From assembly GCA_963556195.1 (NCBI GenBank), contig CAUVYP010000587.1, positions 186,001-250,000 on the forward strand: a stretch of DNA of 64,000 nt, given 5' to 3'. Positions 9,365 through 23,500 of this stretch are shown here, piece by piece; positions within the stretch are counted from its first letter, which is position 1; each line of letters starts with the position of its first letter. The notes under the pieces were generated by a model. The model had not been told where the DNA came from, ran no database searches, and worked only from the letters and a program-made list of their open reading frames with translations. A program made the translations under genes and the position numbers. Origin of the DNA: Sepiola atlantica. Lineage: Eukaryota; Mollusca; Cephalopoda; Sepiida; Sepiolidae.

Positions 9365-12300
9365 TTAGCGCGTTTTAAAGTTGATATCGCTTTTGTTTAT
9401 AACTTCCACATTTATTCGAATTGTGCAACGAAACTTTGCACAGATTAGCGGAGTCACATTTTCTACTGAAGTACCAAGTTTCAGAAGTGCAGCTCTTGTA
9501 CTGCCGGAGATATGTCGATACAAACTGAATACGCAAACTATCAACAAAATTTAGTGCGATTTAAAGTTGATATCGCTTTTGTTTATAACTTCACCATTCT
9601 TTTGAATTGTGCAACGAAACTTTGCAGAGATAAGCGGAGTCACATGCTCTACTGAAGTACCAAGTTTCAGAAGTGCAGCTCTTTTACTGCCGGAGATATG
9701 TCGATACAAACTGAATACGCAAAACATCGACAAAATTTAGCGCGTTTTAAAGTTGATATCGCTTTTGTTTATTACTTCCACATTTATTCGAATTGTGCAA
9801 CGAAACTTTGCAGACAGTCGCGGATAGGCCTTTTCTACTGAAGTACCAAGTTTCAGAAGTGCAGCTCTTGTACTGCCGGAGATATGTCGATACAAACTGA
9901 ATACGCAAAACATCAACAAAATTTAGCGCGTTTTAAAGTTGATATCGCTTTTGTTTATAACTTCCACATTTATTCGAATTGTGCAACGAAACTTTGCACA
10001 GATTAGCGGAGTCACATTTTCTACTGAAGTACCAAGTTTCAGAAGTGCAGCTCTTGTACTGCCGGAGATATGTCGATACAAACTGAATACGCAAACTATC
10101 AACAAAATTTAGTGCGATTTAAAGTTGATATCGCTTTTGTTTATAACTTCACCATTCTTTTGAATTGTGCAACGAAACTTTGCAGAGATAAGCGGAGTCA
10201 CATGCTCTACTGAAGTACCAAGTTTCAGAAGTGCAGCTCTTTTACTGCCGGAGATATGTCGATACAAACTGAATACGCAAAACATCAACAAAATTTAGCG
10301 CGTTTTAAAGTTGATATCGCTTTTGTTTATAACTTCCACATTTATTCGAATTGTGCAACGAAACTTTGCAGACAGTCGCGGATAGGCCTTTTCTACTGAA
10401 GTACCAAGTTTCAGAAGTGCAGCTCTTGTACTGCCGGAGATATGTCGATACAAACTGAATACGCAAAACATCAACAAAATTTAGCGCGTTTTAAAGTTGA
10501 TATCGCTTTTGTTTATAACTTCCACATTTATTCGAATTGTGCAACGAAACTTTGCACAGATTAGCGGAGTCACATTTTCTACTGAAGTACCAAGTTTCAG
10601 AAGTGCAGCTCTTTTACTGCCGGAGATATGTCGATACAAACTGAATACGCAAAACATCAACAAAAATTAGCGCGTTTTAAAGTGGATATCGCTTTTGTTT
10701 ATAACTTCCACATTTATTCGAATTGTGCAACGAAACTTGGCAGACCGTCGCGGAGACACACGTTCTACTGAAGTACCAAGTTTCAGAAGTGCAGCTCTTG
10801 TACTGCCGGAGATATGTCGATACAAACTGAATACGCAAACTATCAACAAAATTTAGTGCGATTTAAAGTTGATATCGCTTTTGTTTATAACTTCCACATT
10901 CTTTAGAATTGTGCAACGAAACTTTGCAGAGATAAGCGGAGTCACATGCTCTACTGAAGTACCAAGTGTCAGAAGTGCAGCTCTTTTACTGCCGGAGATA
11001 TGTCGATACAAACTGAATACGCAAAACATCAACAAAATTTAGCGCGTTTTAAAGTTGATATCGCTTTCGTTTATAACTTCCACATTTATTCGAATTGTGC
11101 AACGAAACTTTGCACAGATTAGCGGAGTCACATGTTCTACTGAAGTACCAAGTTTCAGAAGTGCAGCTCTTGTACTGCCGGAGATATGTCGATACAAACT
11201 GAATACGCAAAACATCAACAAAATTTAGCGCGTTTTAAAGTTGATATCGCTTTTGTTTATAACTTCCACATTTATTCGAATTGTGCAACGAAACTTTGCA
11301 GACAGTCGCGGATAGGCCTTTTCTACTGAAGTACCAAGTTTTAGAAGTGCAGCTCTTGTACTGCCGGAGATATGTCGATACAAACTGAATACGCAAAACA
11401 TCAACAAAATTTAGCGCGTTTTAAAGTGGATATCGCTTTTGTTTATAACTTCCACATTTATTCGAATTGTGCAACGAAACTTTGCACAGATTAGCGGAGT
11501 CACATTTTCTACTGAAGTACCAAGTTTCAGAAGTGCAGCTCTTGTACTGCCGTAGATATGTCGATACAAACTGAATACGCAAACTATCAACAAAATTTAG
11601 TGCGATTTAAAGTTAGTATCGCTTTTGTTTATAACTTCACCATTCTTTAGAATTGTGCAACGAAACTTTGCAGAGATGAGCGGAGTCACATGCTCTACTG
11701 AAGTACCAAGTTTCAGAAGTGCAGCTCTTTTACTGCCGGAGATATGTCGATACAAACTGAATACGCAAAACATCAACAAAATTAAGCGCGTTTTAAAGTT
11801 GATATCGCTTTTGTTTATAACTTCCACATTTATTCGAATTGTGCAACGAAACTTTGCACAGATTAGCGGAGTCACATTTTCTACTGAAGTACCAAGTTTC
11901 AGAAGTGCAGCTCTTGTACTGCCGGAGATATGTCGATACAAACTGAATACGCAAAACATCAACAAAATTTAGCGCGTTTTAAAGTTGATATCGCTTTTGT
12001 TTATAACTTCCACATTTATTCGAATTGTGCAACGAAACTTTGCACAGATTAGCGGAGTCACATTTTCTACTGAAGTACCAAGTTTCAGAAGTGCAGCTCT
12101 TGTACTGCTGGAGATATGTCGATACAAACTGAATACGCAAACTATCAACAAAATTTAGTGCGATTTAAAGTTGATATCGCTTTTGTTTATAACTTCACCA
12201 TTCTTTTGAATTGTGCAACGAAACTTTGCAGAGATAAGCGGAGTCACATGCTCTACTGAAGTACCAAGTTTCAGAAGTGCAGCTCTTTTACTGCCGGAGA

Positions 12301-15300
12301 TATGTCGATACAAACTGAATACGCAAAACATCAACAAAATTTAGCGCGTTTTAAAGTTGATATCGCTTTTGTTTATAACTTCCACATTTATTCGAATTGT
12401 GCAACGAAACTTTGCAGACAGTCGCGGATAGGCCTTTTCTACTGAAGTACCAAGTTTCAGAAGTGCAGCTCTTGTACTGCCGGAGATATGTCGATACAAA
12501 CTGAATACGCAAAACATCAACAAAATTTAGCGCGTTTTAAAGTTGATATCGCTTTTGTTTATAACTTCCACATTTATTCGAATTGTGCAACGAAACTTTG
12601 CACACATTAGCGGAGTCACATTTTCTACTGAAGTACCAAGTTTCAGAAGTGCAGCTCTTGTACTGCCGGAGATATGTCGATACAAACTGAATACGCAAAC
12701 TATCAACAAAATTTAGTGCGATTTAAAGTTGATATCGCTTTTGTTTATAACTTCACCATTCTTTTGAATTGTGCAACGAAACTTTGCAGAGATAAGCGGA
12801 GTCACATGCTCTACTGAAGTACCAAGTTTCAGAAGTGCAGCTCTTTTACTGCCGGAGATATGTCGATACAAACTGAATACGCAAAACATCAACAAAATTT
12901 AGCGCGTTTTAAAGTTGATATCGCTTTTGTTTATAACTTCCACATTTATTCGAATTGTGCAACGAAACTTTGCAGACAGTCGCGGATAGGCCTTTTCTAC
13001 TGAAGTACCAAGTTTCAGAAGTGCAGCTCTTGTACTGCCGGAGATATGTCGATACAAACTGAATACGCAAAACATCAACAAAATTTAGCGCGTTTTAAAG
13101 TTGATATCGCTTTTGTTTATAACTTCCACATTTATTCGAATTGTGCAACGAAACTTTGCACAGATTAGCGGAGTCACATTTTCTACTGAAGTACCAAGTT
13201 TCAGAAGTGCAGCTCTTTTACTGCCGGAGATATGTCGATACAAACTGAATACGCAAAACATCAACAAAAATTAGCGCGTTTTAAAGTGGATATCGCTTTT
13301 GTTTATAACTTCCACATTTATTCGAATTGTGCAACGAAACTTGGCAGACCGTCGCGGAGACACACGTTCTACTGAAGTACCAAGTTTCAGAAGTGCAGCT
13401 CTTGTACTGCCGGAGATATGTCGATACAAACTGAATACGCAAACTATCAACAAAATTTAGTGCGATTTAAAGTTGATATCGCTTTTGTTTATAACTTCCA
13501 CATTCTTTAGAATTGTGCAACGAAACTTTGCAGAGATAAGCGGAGTCACATGCTCTACTGAAGTACCAAGTGTCAGAAGTGCAGCTCTTTTACTGCCGGA
13601 GATATGTCGATACAAACTGAATACGCAAAACATCAACAAAATTTAGCGCGTTTTAAAGTTGATATCGCTTTCGTTTATAACTTCCACATTTATTCGAATT
13701 GTGCAACGAAACTTTGCACAGATTAGCGGAGTCACATGTTCTACTGAAGTACCAAGTTTCAGAAGTGCAGCTCTTGTACTGCCGGAGATATGTCGATACA
13801 AACTGAATACGCAAAACATCAACAAAATTTAGCGCGTTTTAAAGTTGATATCGCTTTTGTTTATAACTTCCACATTTATTCGAATTGTGCAACGAAACTT
13901 TGCACAGATTAGCGGAGTCACATTTTCTACTGAAGTACCAAGTTTCAGAAGTGCAGCTCTTGTACTGCCGGAGATATGTCGATACAAACTGAATACGCAA
14001 ACTATCAACAAAATTTAGTGCGATTTAAAGTTGATATCGCTTTTGTTTATAACTTCACCATTCTTTTGAATTGTGCAACGAAACTTTGCAGAGATAAGCG
14101 GAGTCACATGCTCTACTGAAGTACCAAGTTTCAGAAGTGCAGCTCTTTTACTGCCGGAGATATGTCGATACAAACTGAATACGCAAAACATCGACAAAAT
14201 TTAGCGCGTTTTAAAGTTGATATCGCTTTTGTTTATTACTTCCACATTTATTCGAATTGTGCAACGAAACTTTGCAGACAGTCGCGGATAGGCCTTTTCT
14301 ACTGAAGTACCAAGTTTCAGAAGTGCAGCTCTTGTACTGCCGGAGATATGTCGATACAAACTGAATACGCAAAACATCAACAAAATTTAGCGCGTTTTAA
14401 AGTTGATATCGCTTTTGTTTATAACTTCCACATTTATTCGAATTGTGCAACGAAACTTTGCACAGATTAGCGGAGTCACATTTTCTACTGAAGTACCAAG
14501 TTTCAGAAGTGCAGCTCTTGTACTGCCGGAGATATGTCGATACAAACTGAATACGCAAACTATCAACAAAATTTAGTGCGATTTAAAGTTGATATCGCTT
14601 TTGTTTATAACTTCACCATTCTTTTGAATTGTGCAACGAAACTTTGCAGAGATAAGCGGAGTCACATGCTCTACTGAAGTACCAAGTTTCAGAAGTGCAG
14701 CTCTTTTACTGCCGGAGATATGTCGATACAAACTGAATACGCAAAACATCAACAAAATTTAGCGCGTTTTAAAGTTGATATCGCTTTTGTTTATAACTTC
14801 CACATTTATTCGAATTGTGCAACGAAACTTTGCAGACAGTCGCGGATAGGCCTTTTCTACTGAAGTACCAAGTTTCAGAAGTGCAGCTCTTGTACTGCCG
14901 GAGATATGTCGATACAAACTGAATACGCAAAACATCAACAAAATTTAGCGCGTTTTAAAGTTGATATCGCTTTTGTTTATAACTTCCACATTTATTCGAA
15001 TTGTGCAACGAAACTTTGCACAGATTAGCGGAGTCACATTTTCTACTGAAGTACCAAGTTTCAGAAGTGCAGCTCTTTTACTGCCGGAGATATGTCGATA
15101 CAAACTGAATACGCAAAACATCAACAAAAATTAGCGCGTTTTAAAGTGGATATCGCTTTTGTTTATAACTTCCACATTTATTCGAATTGTGCAACGAAAC
15201 TTGGCAGACCGTCGCGGAGACACACGTTCTACTGAAGTACCAAGTTTCAGAAGTGCAGCTCTTGTACTGCCGGAGATATGTCGATACAAACTGAATACGC

Positions 15301-16432
15301 AAACTATCAACAAAATTTAGTGCGATTTAAAGTTGATATCGCTTTTGTTTATAACTTCCACATTCTTTAGAATTGTGCAACGAAACTTTGCAGAGATAAG
15401 CGGAGTCACATGCTCTACTGAAGTACCAAGTGTCAGAAGTGCAGCTCTTTTACTGCCGGAGATATGTCGATACAAACTGAATACGCAAAACATCAACAAA
15501 ATTTAGCGCGTTTTAAAGTTGATATCGCTTTCGTTTATAACTTCCACATTTATTCGAATTGTGCAACGAAACTTTGCACAGATTAGCGGAGTCACATGTT
15601 CTACTGAAGTACCAAGTTTCAGAAGTGCAGCTCTTGTACTGCCGGAGATATGTCGATACAAACTGAATACGCAAAACATCAACAAAATTTAGCGCGTTTT
15701 AAAGTTGATATCGCTTTTGTTTATAACTTCCACATTTATTCGAATTGTGCAACGAAACTTTGCAGACAGTCGCGGATAGGCCTTTTCTACTGAAGTACCA
15801 AGTTTTAGAAGTGCAGCTCTTGTACTGCCGGAGATATGTCGATACAAACTGAATACGCAAAACATCAACAAAATTTAGCGCGTTTTAAAGTGGATATCGC
15901 TTTTGTTTATAACTTCCACATTTATTCGAATTGTGCAACGAAACTTTGCACAGATTAGCGGAGTCACATTTTCTACTGAAGTACCAAGTTTCAGAAGTGC
16001 AGCTCTTGTACTGCCGTAGATATGTCGATACAAACTGAATACGCAAACTATCAACAAAATTTAGTGCGATTTAAAGTTAGTATCGCTTTTGTTTATAACT
16101 TCACCATTCTTTAGAATTGTGCAACGAAACTTTGCAGAGATGAGCGGAGTCACATGCTCTACTGAAGTACCAAGTTTCAGAAGTGCAGCTCTTTTACTGC
16201 CGGAGATATGTCGATACAAACTGAATACGCAAAACATCAACAAAATTAAGCGCGTTTTAAAGTTGATATCGCTTTTGTTTATAACTTCCACATTTATTCG
16301 AATTGTGCAACGAAACTTTGCACAGATTAGCGGAGTCACATTTTCTACTGAAGTACCAAGTTTCAGAAGTGCAGCTCTTGTACTGCCGGAGATATGTCGA
16401 TACAAACTGAATACGCAAAACATCAACAAAAT

Positions 16433-19400
16433 TTAGCGCGTTTTAAAGTTGATATCGCTTTTGTTTATAACTTCCACATTTATTCGAATTGTGCAACGAA
16501 ACTTTGCACAGATTAGCGGAGTCACATTTTCTACTGAAGTACCAAGTTTCAGAAGTGCAGCTCTTGTACTGCTGGAGATATGTCGATACAAACTGAATAC
16601 GCAAACTATCAACAAAATTTAGTGCGATTTAAAGTTGATATCGCTTTTGTTTATAACTTCACCATTCTTTTGAATTGTGCAACGAAACTTTGCAGAGATA
16701 AGCGGAGTCACATGCTCTACTGAAGTACCAAGTTTCAGAAGTGCAGCTCTTTTATTGCCGGAGATATGTCGATACAAACTGAATACGCAAACTATCAACA
16801 AAATTTAGTGCGATTTAAAGTTAGTATCGCTTTTGTTTATAACTTCACCATTCTTTAGAATTGTGCAACGAAACTTTGCAGAGATAAGCGGAGTCACATG
16901 CTCTACTGAAGTACCAAGTTTCAGAAGTGCAGCTCTTTTACTGCCGGAGATATGTCGATACAAACTGAATACGCAAAACATCAACAAAATTTAGCGCGTT
17001 TTAAAGTTGATATCGCTTTTGTTTATAACTTCCACATTTATTCGAATTGTGCAACGAAACTTTGCACAGATTAGCGGAGTCACATTTTCTACTGAAGTAC
17101 CAAGTTTCAGAAGTGCAGCTCTTGTACTGCCGGAGATATGTCGATACAAACTGAATACGCAAAACATCAACAAAATTTAGCGCGTTTTAAAGTTGATATC
17201 GCTTTTGTTTATAACTTCCACATTTATTCGAATTGTGCAACGAAACTTTGCACAGATTAGCGGAGTCACATTTTCTACTGAAGTACCAAGTTTCAGAAGT
17301 GCAGCTCTTGTACTGCCGGAGATATGTCGATACAAACTGAATACGCAAACTATCAACAAAATTTAGTGCGATTTAAAGTTGATATCGCTTTTGTTTATAA
17401 CTTCACCATTCTTTTGAATTGTGCAACGAAACTTTGCAGAGATAAGCGGAGTCACATGCTCTACTGAAGTACCAAGTTTCAGAAGTGCAGCTCTTTTACT
17501 GCCGGAGATATGTCGATACAAACTGAATACGCAAAACATCAACAAAATTTAGCGCGTTTTAAAGTTGATATCGCTTTTGTTTATAACTTCCACATTTATT
17601 CGAATTGTGCAACGAAACTTTGCAGACAGTCGCGGATAGGCCTTTTCTACTGAAGTACCAAGTTTCAGAAGTGCAGCTCTTGTACTGCCGGAGATATGTC
17701 GATACAAACTGAATACGCAAAACATCAACAAAATTTAGCGCGTTTTAAAGTTGATATCGCTTTTGTTTATAACTTCCACATTTATTCGAATTGTGCAACG
17801 AAACTTTGCACAGATTAGCGGAGTCACATTTTCTACTGAAGTACCAAGTTTCAGAAGTGCAGCTCTTGTACTGCCGGAGATATGTCGATACAAACTGAAT
17901 ACGCAAACTATCAACAAAATTTAGTGCGATTTAAAGTTGATATCGCTTTTGTTTATAACTTCACCATTCTTTTGAATTGTGCAACGAAACTTTGCAGAGA
18001 TAAGCGGAGTCACATGCTCTACTGAAGTACCAAGTTTCAGAAGTGCAGCTCTTTTACTGCCGGAGATATGTCGATACAAACTGAATACGCAAAACATCAA
18101 CAAAATTTAGCGCGTTTTAAAGTTGATATCGCTTTTGTTTATAACTTCCACATTTATTCGAATTGTGCAACGAAACTTTGCAGACAGTCGCGGATAGGCC
18201 TTTTCTACTGAAGTACCAAGTTTCAGAAGTGCAGCTCTTGTACTGCCGGAGATATGTCGATACAAACTGAATACGCAAAACATCAACAAAATTTAGCGCG
18301 TTTTAAAGTTGATATCGCTTTTGTTTATAACTTCCACATTTATTCGAATTGTGCAACGAAACTTTGCACAGATTAGCGGAGTCACATTTTCTACTGAAGT
18401 ACCAAGTTTCAGAAGTGCAGCTCTTTTACTGCCGGAGATATGTCGATACAAACTGAATACGCAAAACATCAACAAAAATTAGCGCGTTTTAAAGTGGATA
18501 TCGCTTTTGTTTATAACTTCCACATTTATTCGAATTGTGCAACGAAACTTGGCAGACCGTCGCGGAGACACACCTTCTACTGAAGTACCAAGTTTCAGAA
18601 GTGCAGCTCTTGTACTGCCGGAGATATGTCGATACAAACTGAATACGCAAACTATCAACAAAATTTAGTGCGATTTAAAGTTGATATCGCTTTTGTTTAT
18701 AACTTCCACATTCTTTAGAATTGTGCAACGAAACTTTGCAGAGATAAGCGGAGTCACATGCTCTACTGAAGTACCAAGTGTCAGAAGTGCAGCTCTTTTA
18801 CTGCCGGAGATATGTCGATACAAACTGAATACGCAAAACATCAACAAAATTTAGCGCGTTTTAAAGTTGATATCGCTTTCGTTTATAACTTCCACATTTA
18901 TTCGAATTGTGCAACGAAACTTTGCACAGATTAGCGGAGTCACATGTTCTACTGAAGTACCAAGTTTCAGAAGTGCAGCTCTTGTACTGCCGGAGATATG
19001 TCGATACAAACTGAATACGCAAAACATCAACAAAATTTAGCGCGTTTTAAAGTTGATATCGCTTTTGTTTATAACTTCCACATTTATTCGAATTGTGCAA
19101 CGAAACTTTGCACAGATTAGCGGAGTCACATTTTCTACTGAAGTACCAAGTTTCAGAAGTGCAGCTCTTGTACTGCCGTAGATATGTCGATACAAACTGA
19201 ATACGCAAACTATCAATTAAATTTAGTGCGATTTAAAGTTAGTATCGCTTTTGTTTATAACTTCACCATTCTTTAGAATTGTGCAACGAAACTTTGCAGA
19301 GATGAGCGGAGTCACATGCTCTACTGAAGTACCAAGTTTCAGAAGTGCAACTCTTTTACTGCCGGAGATATGTCGATACAAACTGAATACGCAAAACATC

Positions 19401-20524
19401 AACAAAATTAAGCGCGTTTTAAAGTTGATATCGCTTTTGTTTATAACTTCCACATTTATTCGAATTGTGCAACGAAACTTTGCACAGATTAGCGGAGTCA
19501 CATTTTCTACTGAAGTACCAAGTTTCAGAAGTGCAGCTCTTGTACTGCCGGAGATATGTCGATACAAACTGAATACGCAAAACATCAACAAAATTTAGCG
19601 CGTTTTAAAGTTGATATCGCTTTTGTTTATAACTTCCACATTTATTCGAATTGTGCAACGAAACTTTGCACAGATTAGCGGAGTCACATTTTCTACTGAA
19701 GTACCAAGTTTCAGAAGTGCAGCTCTTGTACTGCCGGAGATATGTCGATACAAACTGAATACGCAAACTATCAACAAAATTTAGTGCGATTTAAAGTTGA
19801 TATCGCTTTTGTTTATAACTTCACCATTCTTTTGAATTGTGCAACGAAACTTTGCAGAGATAAGCGGAGTCACATGCTCTACTGAAGTACCAAGTTTCAG
19901 AAGTGCAGCTCTTTTATTGCCGGAGATATGTCGATACAAACTGAATACGCAAACTATCAACAAAATTTAGTGCGATTTAAAGTTAGTATCGCTTTTGTTT
20001 ATAACTTCACCATTCTTTAGAATTGTGCAACGAAACTTTGCAGAGATAAGCGGAGTCACATGCTCTACTGAAGTACCAAGTTTCAGAAGTGCAGCTCTTT
20101 TACTGCCGGAGATATGTCGATACAAACTGAATACGCAAAACATCAACAAAATTTAGCGCGTTTTAAAGTTGATATCGCTTTTGTTTATAACTTCCACATT
20201 TATTCGAATTGTGCAACGAAACTTTGCACAGATTAGCGGAGTCACATTTTCTACTGAAGTACCAAGTTTCAAAAGTGCAGCTCTTGTACTGCCGGAGATA
20301 TGTCGATACAAACTGAATACGCAAAACATCAACAAAATTTAGCGCGTTTTAAAGTTGATATCGCTTTTGTTTATAACTTCCACATTTATTCGAATTGTGC
20401 AACGAAACTTTGCACAGATTAGCGGAGTCACATTTTCTACTGAAGTACCAAGTTTCAGAAGTGCAGCTCTTGTACTGCCGGAGATATGTCGATACAAACT
20501 GAATACGCAAAACATCAACAAAAT
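16433..20524. repeat. Block C: 17-mer higher-order repeat, 1.3 copies
   Basis: The order a, b, b, a at 16433-17176 returns at 19595-20338, an offset of 3162 bp (17 monomers). Both contain two adjacent b monomers, the first marked by TTTTATTGCC and the second by GTTAGTATC. Between them lies another 10-mer cassette at 17177-19036, whose d copy has a private CACACCTTCT, then a monomer ending CTATCAATTAAATT and an AAAATTAAGCGCG junction near 19409. Confidence 0.85.
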
Positions 20525-23500
20525 TTAGCGCGTTTTAAAGTTGATATCGCTTTTGTTTATAACTTCCACATTTATTCGAATTGTGCAACGAAACTTTGCA
20601 CAGATTAGCGGAGTCACATTTTCTACTGAAGTACCAAGTTTCAGAAGTGCAGCTCTTGTACTGCCGGAGATATGTCGATACAAACTGAATACGCAAACTA
20701 TCAACAAAATTTAGTGCGATTTAAAGTTAGTATCGCTTTTGTTTATAACTTCACCATTCTTTAGAATTGTGCAACGAAACTTTGCAGAGATAAGCGGAGT
20801 AACATGCTCTACTGAAGTACCAAGTTTCAGAAGTGCAGCTCTTTTACTGCCGGAGATATGTCGATACAAACTGAATACGCAAAACATCAACAAAATTTAG
20901 CGCGTTTTAAAGTTGATATCGCTTTTGTTTATAACTTCCACATTTATTCGAATTGTGCAACGAAACTTTGCACAGATTAGCGGAGTCACATTTTCTACTG
21001 AAGTACCAAGTTTCAGAAGTGCAGCTCTTGTACTGCCGGAGATATGTCGATACAAACTGAATACGCAAAACATCAACAAAATTTAGCGCGTTTTAAAGTT
21101 GATATCGCTTTTGTTTATAACTTCCACATTTATTCGAATTGTGCAACGAAACTTTGCGCAGATAAGCGGAGTCACATTTTCTACTGAAGTACCAAGTTTC
21201 AGAAGTGCAGCTCTTGTACTGCCGGAGATATGTCGATACAAACTGAATACGCAAAACATCAACAAAATTTAGCGCGTTTTAAAGTTGATATCGCTTTTGT
21301 TTATAACTTCCACATTTATTCGAATTGTGCAACGAAACTTTGCACAGATTAGCGGAGTCACATGTTCTACTGAAGTACCAAGTTTCAGAAGTGCAGCTCT
21401 TGTACTGCCGGAGATATGTCGATACAAACTGAATACGCAAAACATCAACAAAATTTAGCGCGTTTTAAAGTTGATATCGCTTTTGTTTATAACTTCCACA
21501 TTTATTCGAATTGTGCAACGAAACTTTGCAGACAGTCGCGGATAGGCCTTTTCTACTGAAGTACCAAGTTTTAGAAGTGCAGCTCTTGTACTGCCGGAGA
21601 TATGTCGATACAAACTGAATACGCAAAACATCAACAAAATTTAGCGCGTTTTAAAGTTGATATCGCTTTTGTTTATTACTTCCACATTTATTCGAATTGT
21701 GCAACGAAACTTTGCACAGATTAGCGGAGTCACATTTTCTACTGAAGTACCAAGTTTCAGAAGTGCAGCTCTTGTACTGCCGTAGATATGTCGATACAAA
21801 CTAAATACGCAAACTATCAACAAAATTTAGTGCGATTTAAAGTTAGTATCGCTTTTGTTTATAACTTCACCATTCTTTAGAATTGTGCAACGAAACTTTG
21901 CAGAGATGAGCGGAGTCACATGCTCTACTGAAGTACCAAGTTTCAGAAGTGCAGCTCTTTTACTGCCGGAGATATGTCGATACAAACTGAATACGCAAAA
22001 CATCAACAAAATTAAGCGCGTTTTAAAGTTGATATCGCTTTTGTTTATAACTTCCACATTTATTCGAATTGTGCAACGAAACTTTGCAGACAGTCGCGGA
22101 TAGGCCTTTTCTACTGAAGTACCAAGTTTCAGAAGTGCAGCTCTTGTACTGCCGGAGATATGTCGATACAAACTGAATACGCAAAACATCAACAAAATTT
22201 AGCGCGTTTTAAAGTTGATATCGCTTTTGTTTATAACTTCCACATTTATTCGAATTGTGCAACGAAACTTTGCACAGATTAGCGGAGTCACATTTTCTAC
22301 TGAAGTACCAAGTTTCAGAAGTGCAGCTCTTGTACTGCCGGAGATATGTCGATACAAACTGAATACGCAAAACATCAACAAAATTTAGCGCGTTTTAAAG
22401 TTGATATCGCTTTTGTTTATAACTTCCACATTTATTCGAATTGTGCAACGAAACTTTGCACAGATTAGCGGAGTCACATTTTCTACTGAAGTACCAAGTT
22501 TCAGAAGTGCAGCTCTTGTACTGCCGGAGATATGTCGATACAAACTGAATACGCAAAACATCAACAAAATTTAGCGCGTTTTAAAGTTGATATCGCTTTT
22601 GTTTATAACTTCCACATTTATTCGAATTGTGCAACGAAACTTTGCACAGATTAGCGGAGTCACATTTTCTACTGAAGTACCAAGTTTCAGAAGTGCAGCT
22701 CTTGTACTGCCGGAGATATGTCGATACAAACTGAATACGCAAAACATCAACAAAATTTAGCGCGTTTTAAAGTTGATATCGCTTTTGTTTATAACTTCCA
22801 CATTTATTCGAATTGTGCAACGAAACTTTGCACAGATTAGCGGAGTCACATTTTCTACTGAAGTACCAAGTTTCAGAAGTGCAGCTCTTGTACTGCCGGA
22901 GATATGTCGATACAAACTGAATACGCAAACTATCAACAAAATTTAGTGCGATTTAAAGTTAGTATCGCTTTTGTTTATAACTTCACCATTCTTTAGAATT
23001 GTGCAACGAAACTTTGCAGAGATAAGCGGAGTAACATGCTCTACTGAAGTACCAAGTTTCAGAAGTGCAGCTCTTGTACTGCCGGAGATATGTCGATACA
23101 AACTGAATACGCAAAACATCAACAAAATTTAGCGCGTTTTAAAGTTGATATCGCTTTTGTTTATAACTTCCACATTTATTCGAATTGTGCAACGAAACTT
23201 TGCACAGATTAGCGGAGTCACATTTTCTACTCAAGTACCAAGTTTCAGAAGTGCAGCTCTTGTACTGCCGGAGATATGTCGATACAAACTGAATACGCAA
23301 AACATCAACAAAATTTAGCGCGTTTTAAAGTTGATATCGCTTTTGTTTATAACTTCCACATTTATTCGAATTGTGCAACGAAACTTTGCGCAGATAAGCG
23401 GAGTCACATTTTCTACTGAAGTACCAAGTTTCAGAAGTGCAGCTCTTGTACTGCCGGAGATATGTCGATACAAACTGAATACGCAAAACATCAACAAAAT

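Larger units (their letters stand above)
7505..16432. repeat. Block B: two tandem 24-mers with nested 10-mers
   Basis: Sequence from about 7646 to 12290 recurs from about 12110 to 16754 at an offset of 4464 bp (24 monomers). Private variants match one for one: ACACATTAG at 8138/12602, CATCGACAA at 9727/14191, TTTATTACTTCC near 9769/14233, CTGCTGGAG at 12108/16572 and GTTTTAGAAG near 11335/15799. I found no mismatch at the sites compared; full alignment was not done. Inside each 24-mer is a 10-monomer cassette (a, b, c, a, b, c, a, d, hybrid b, h), starting at 7505, 9365, 11969 and 13829. Confidence 0.9.
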
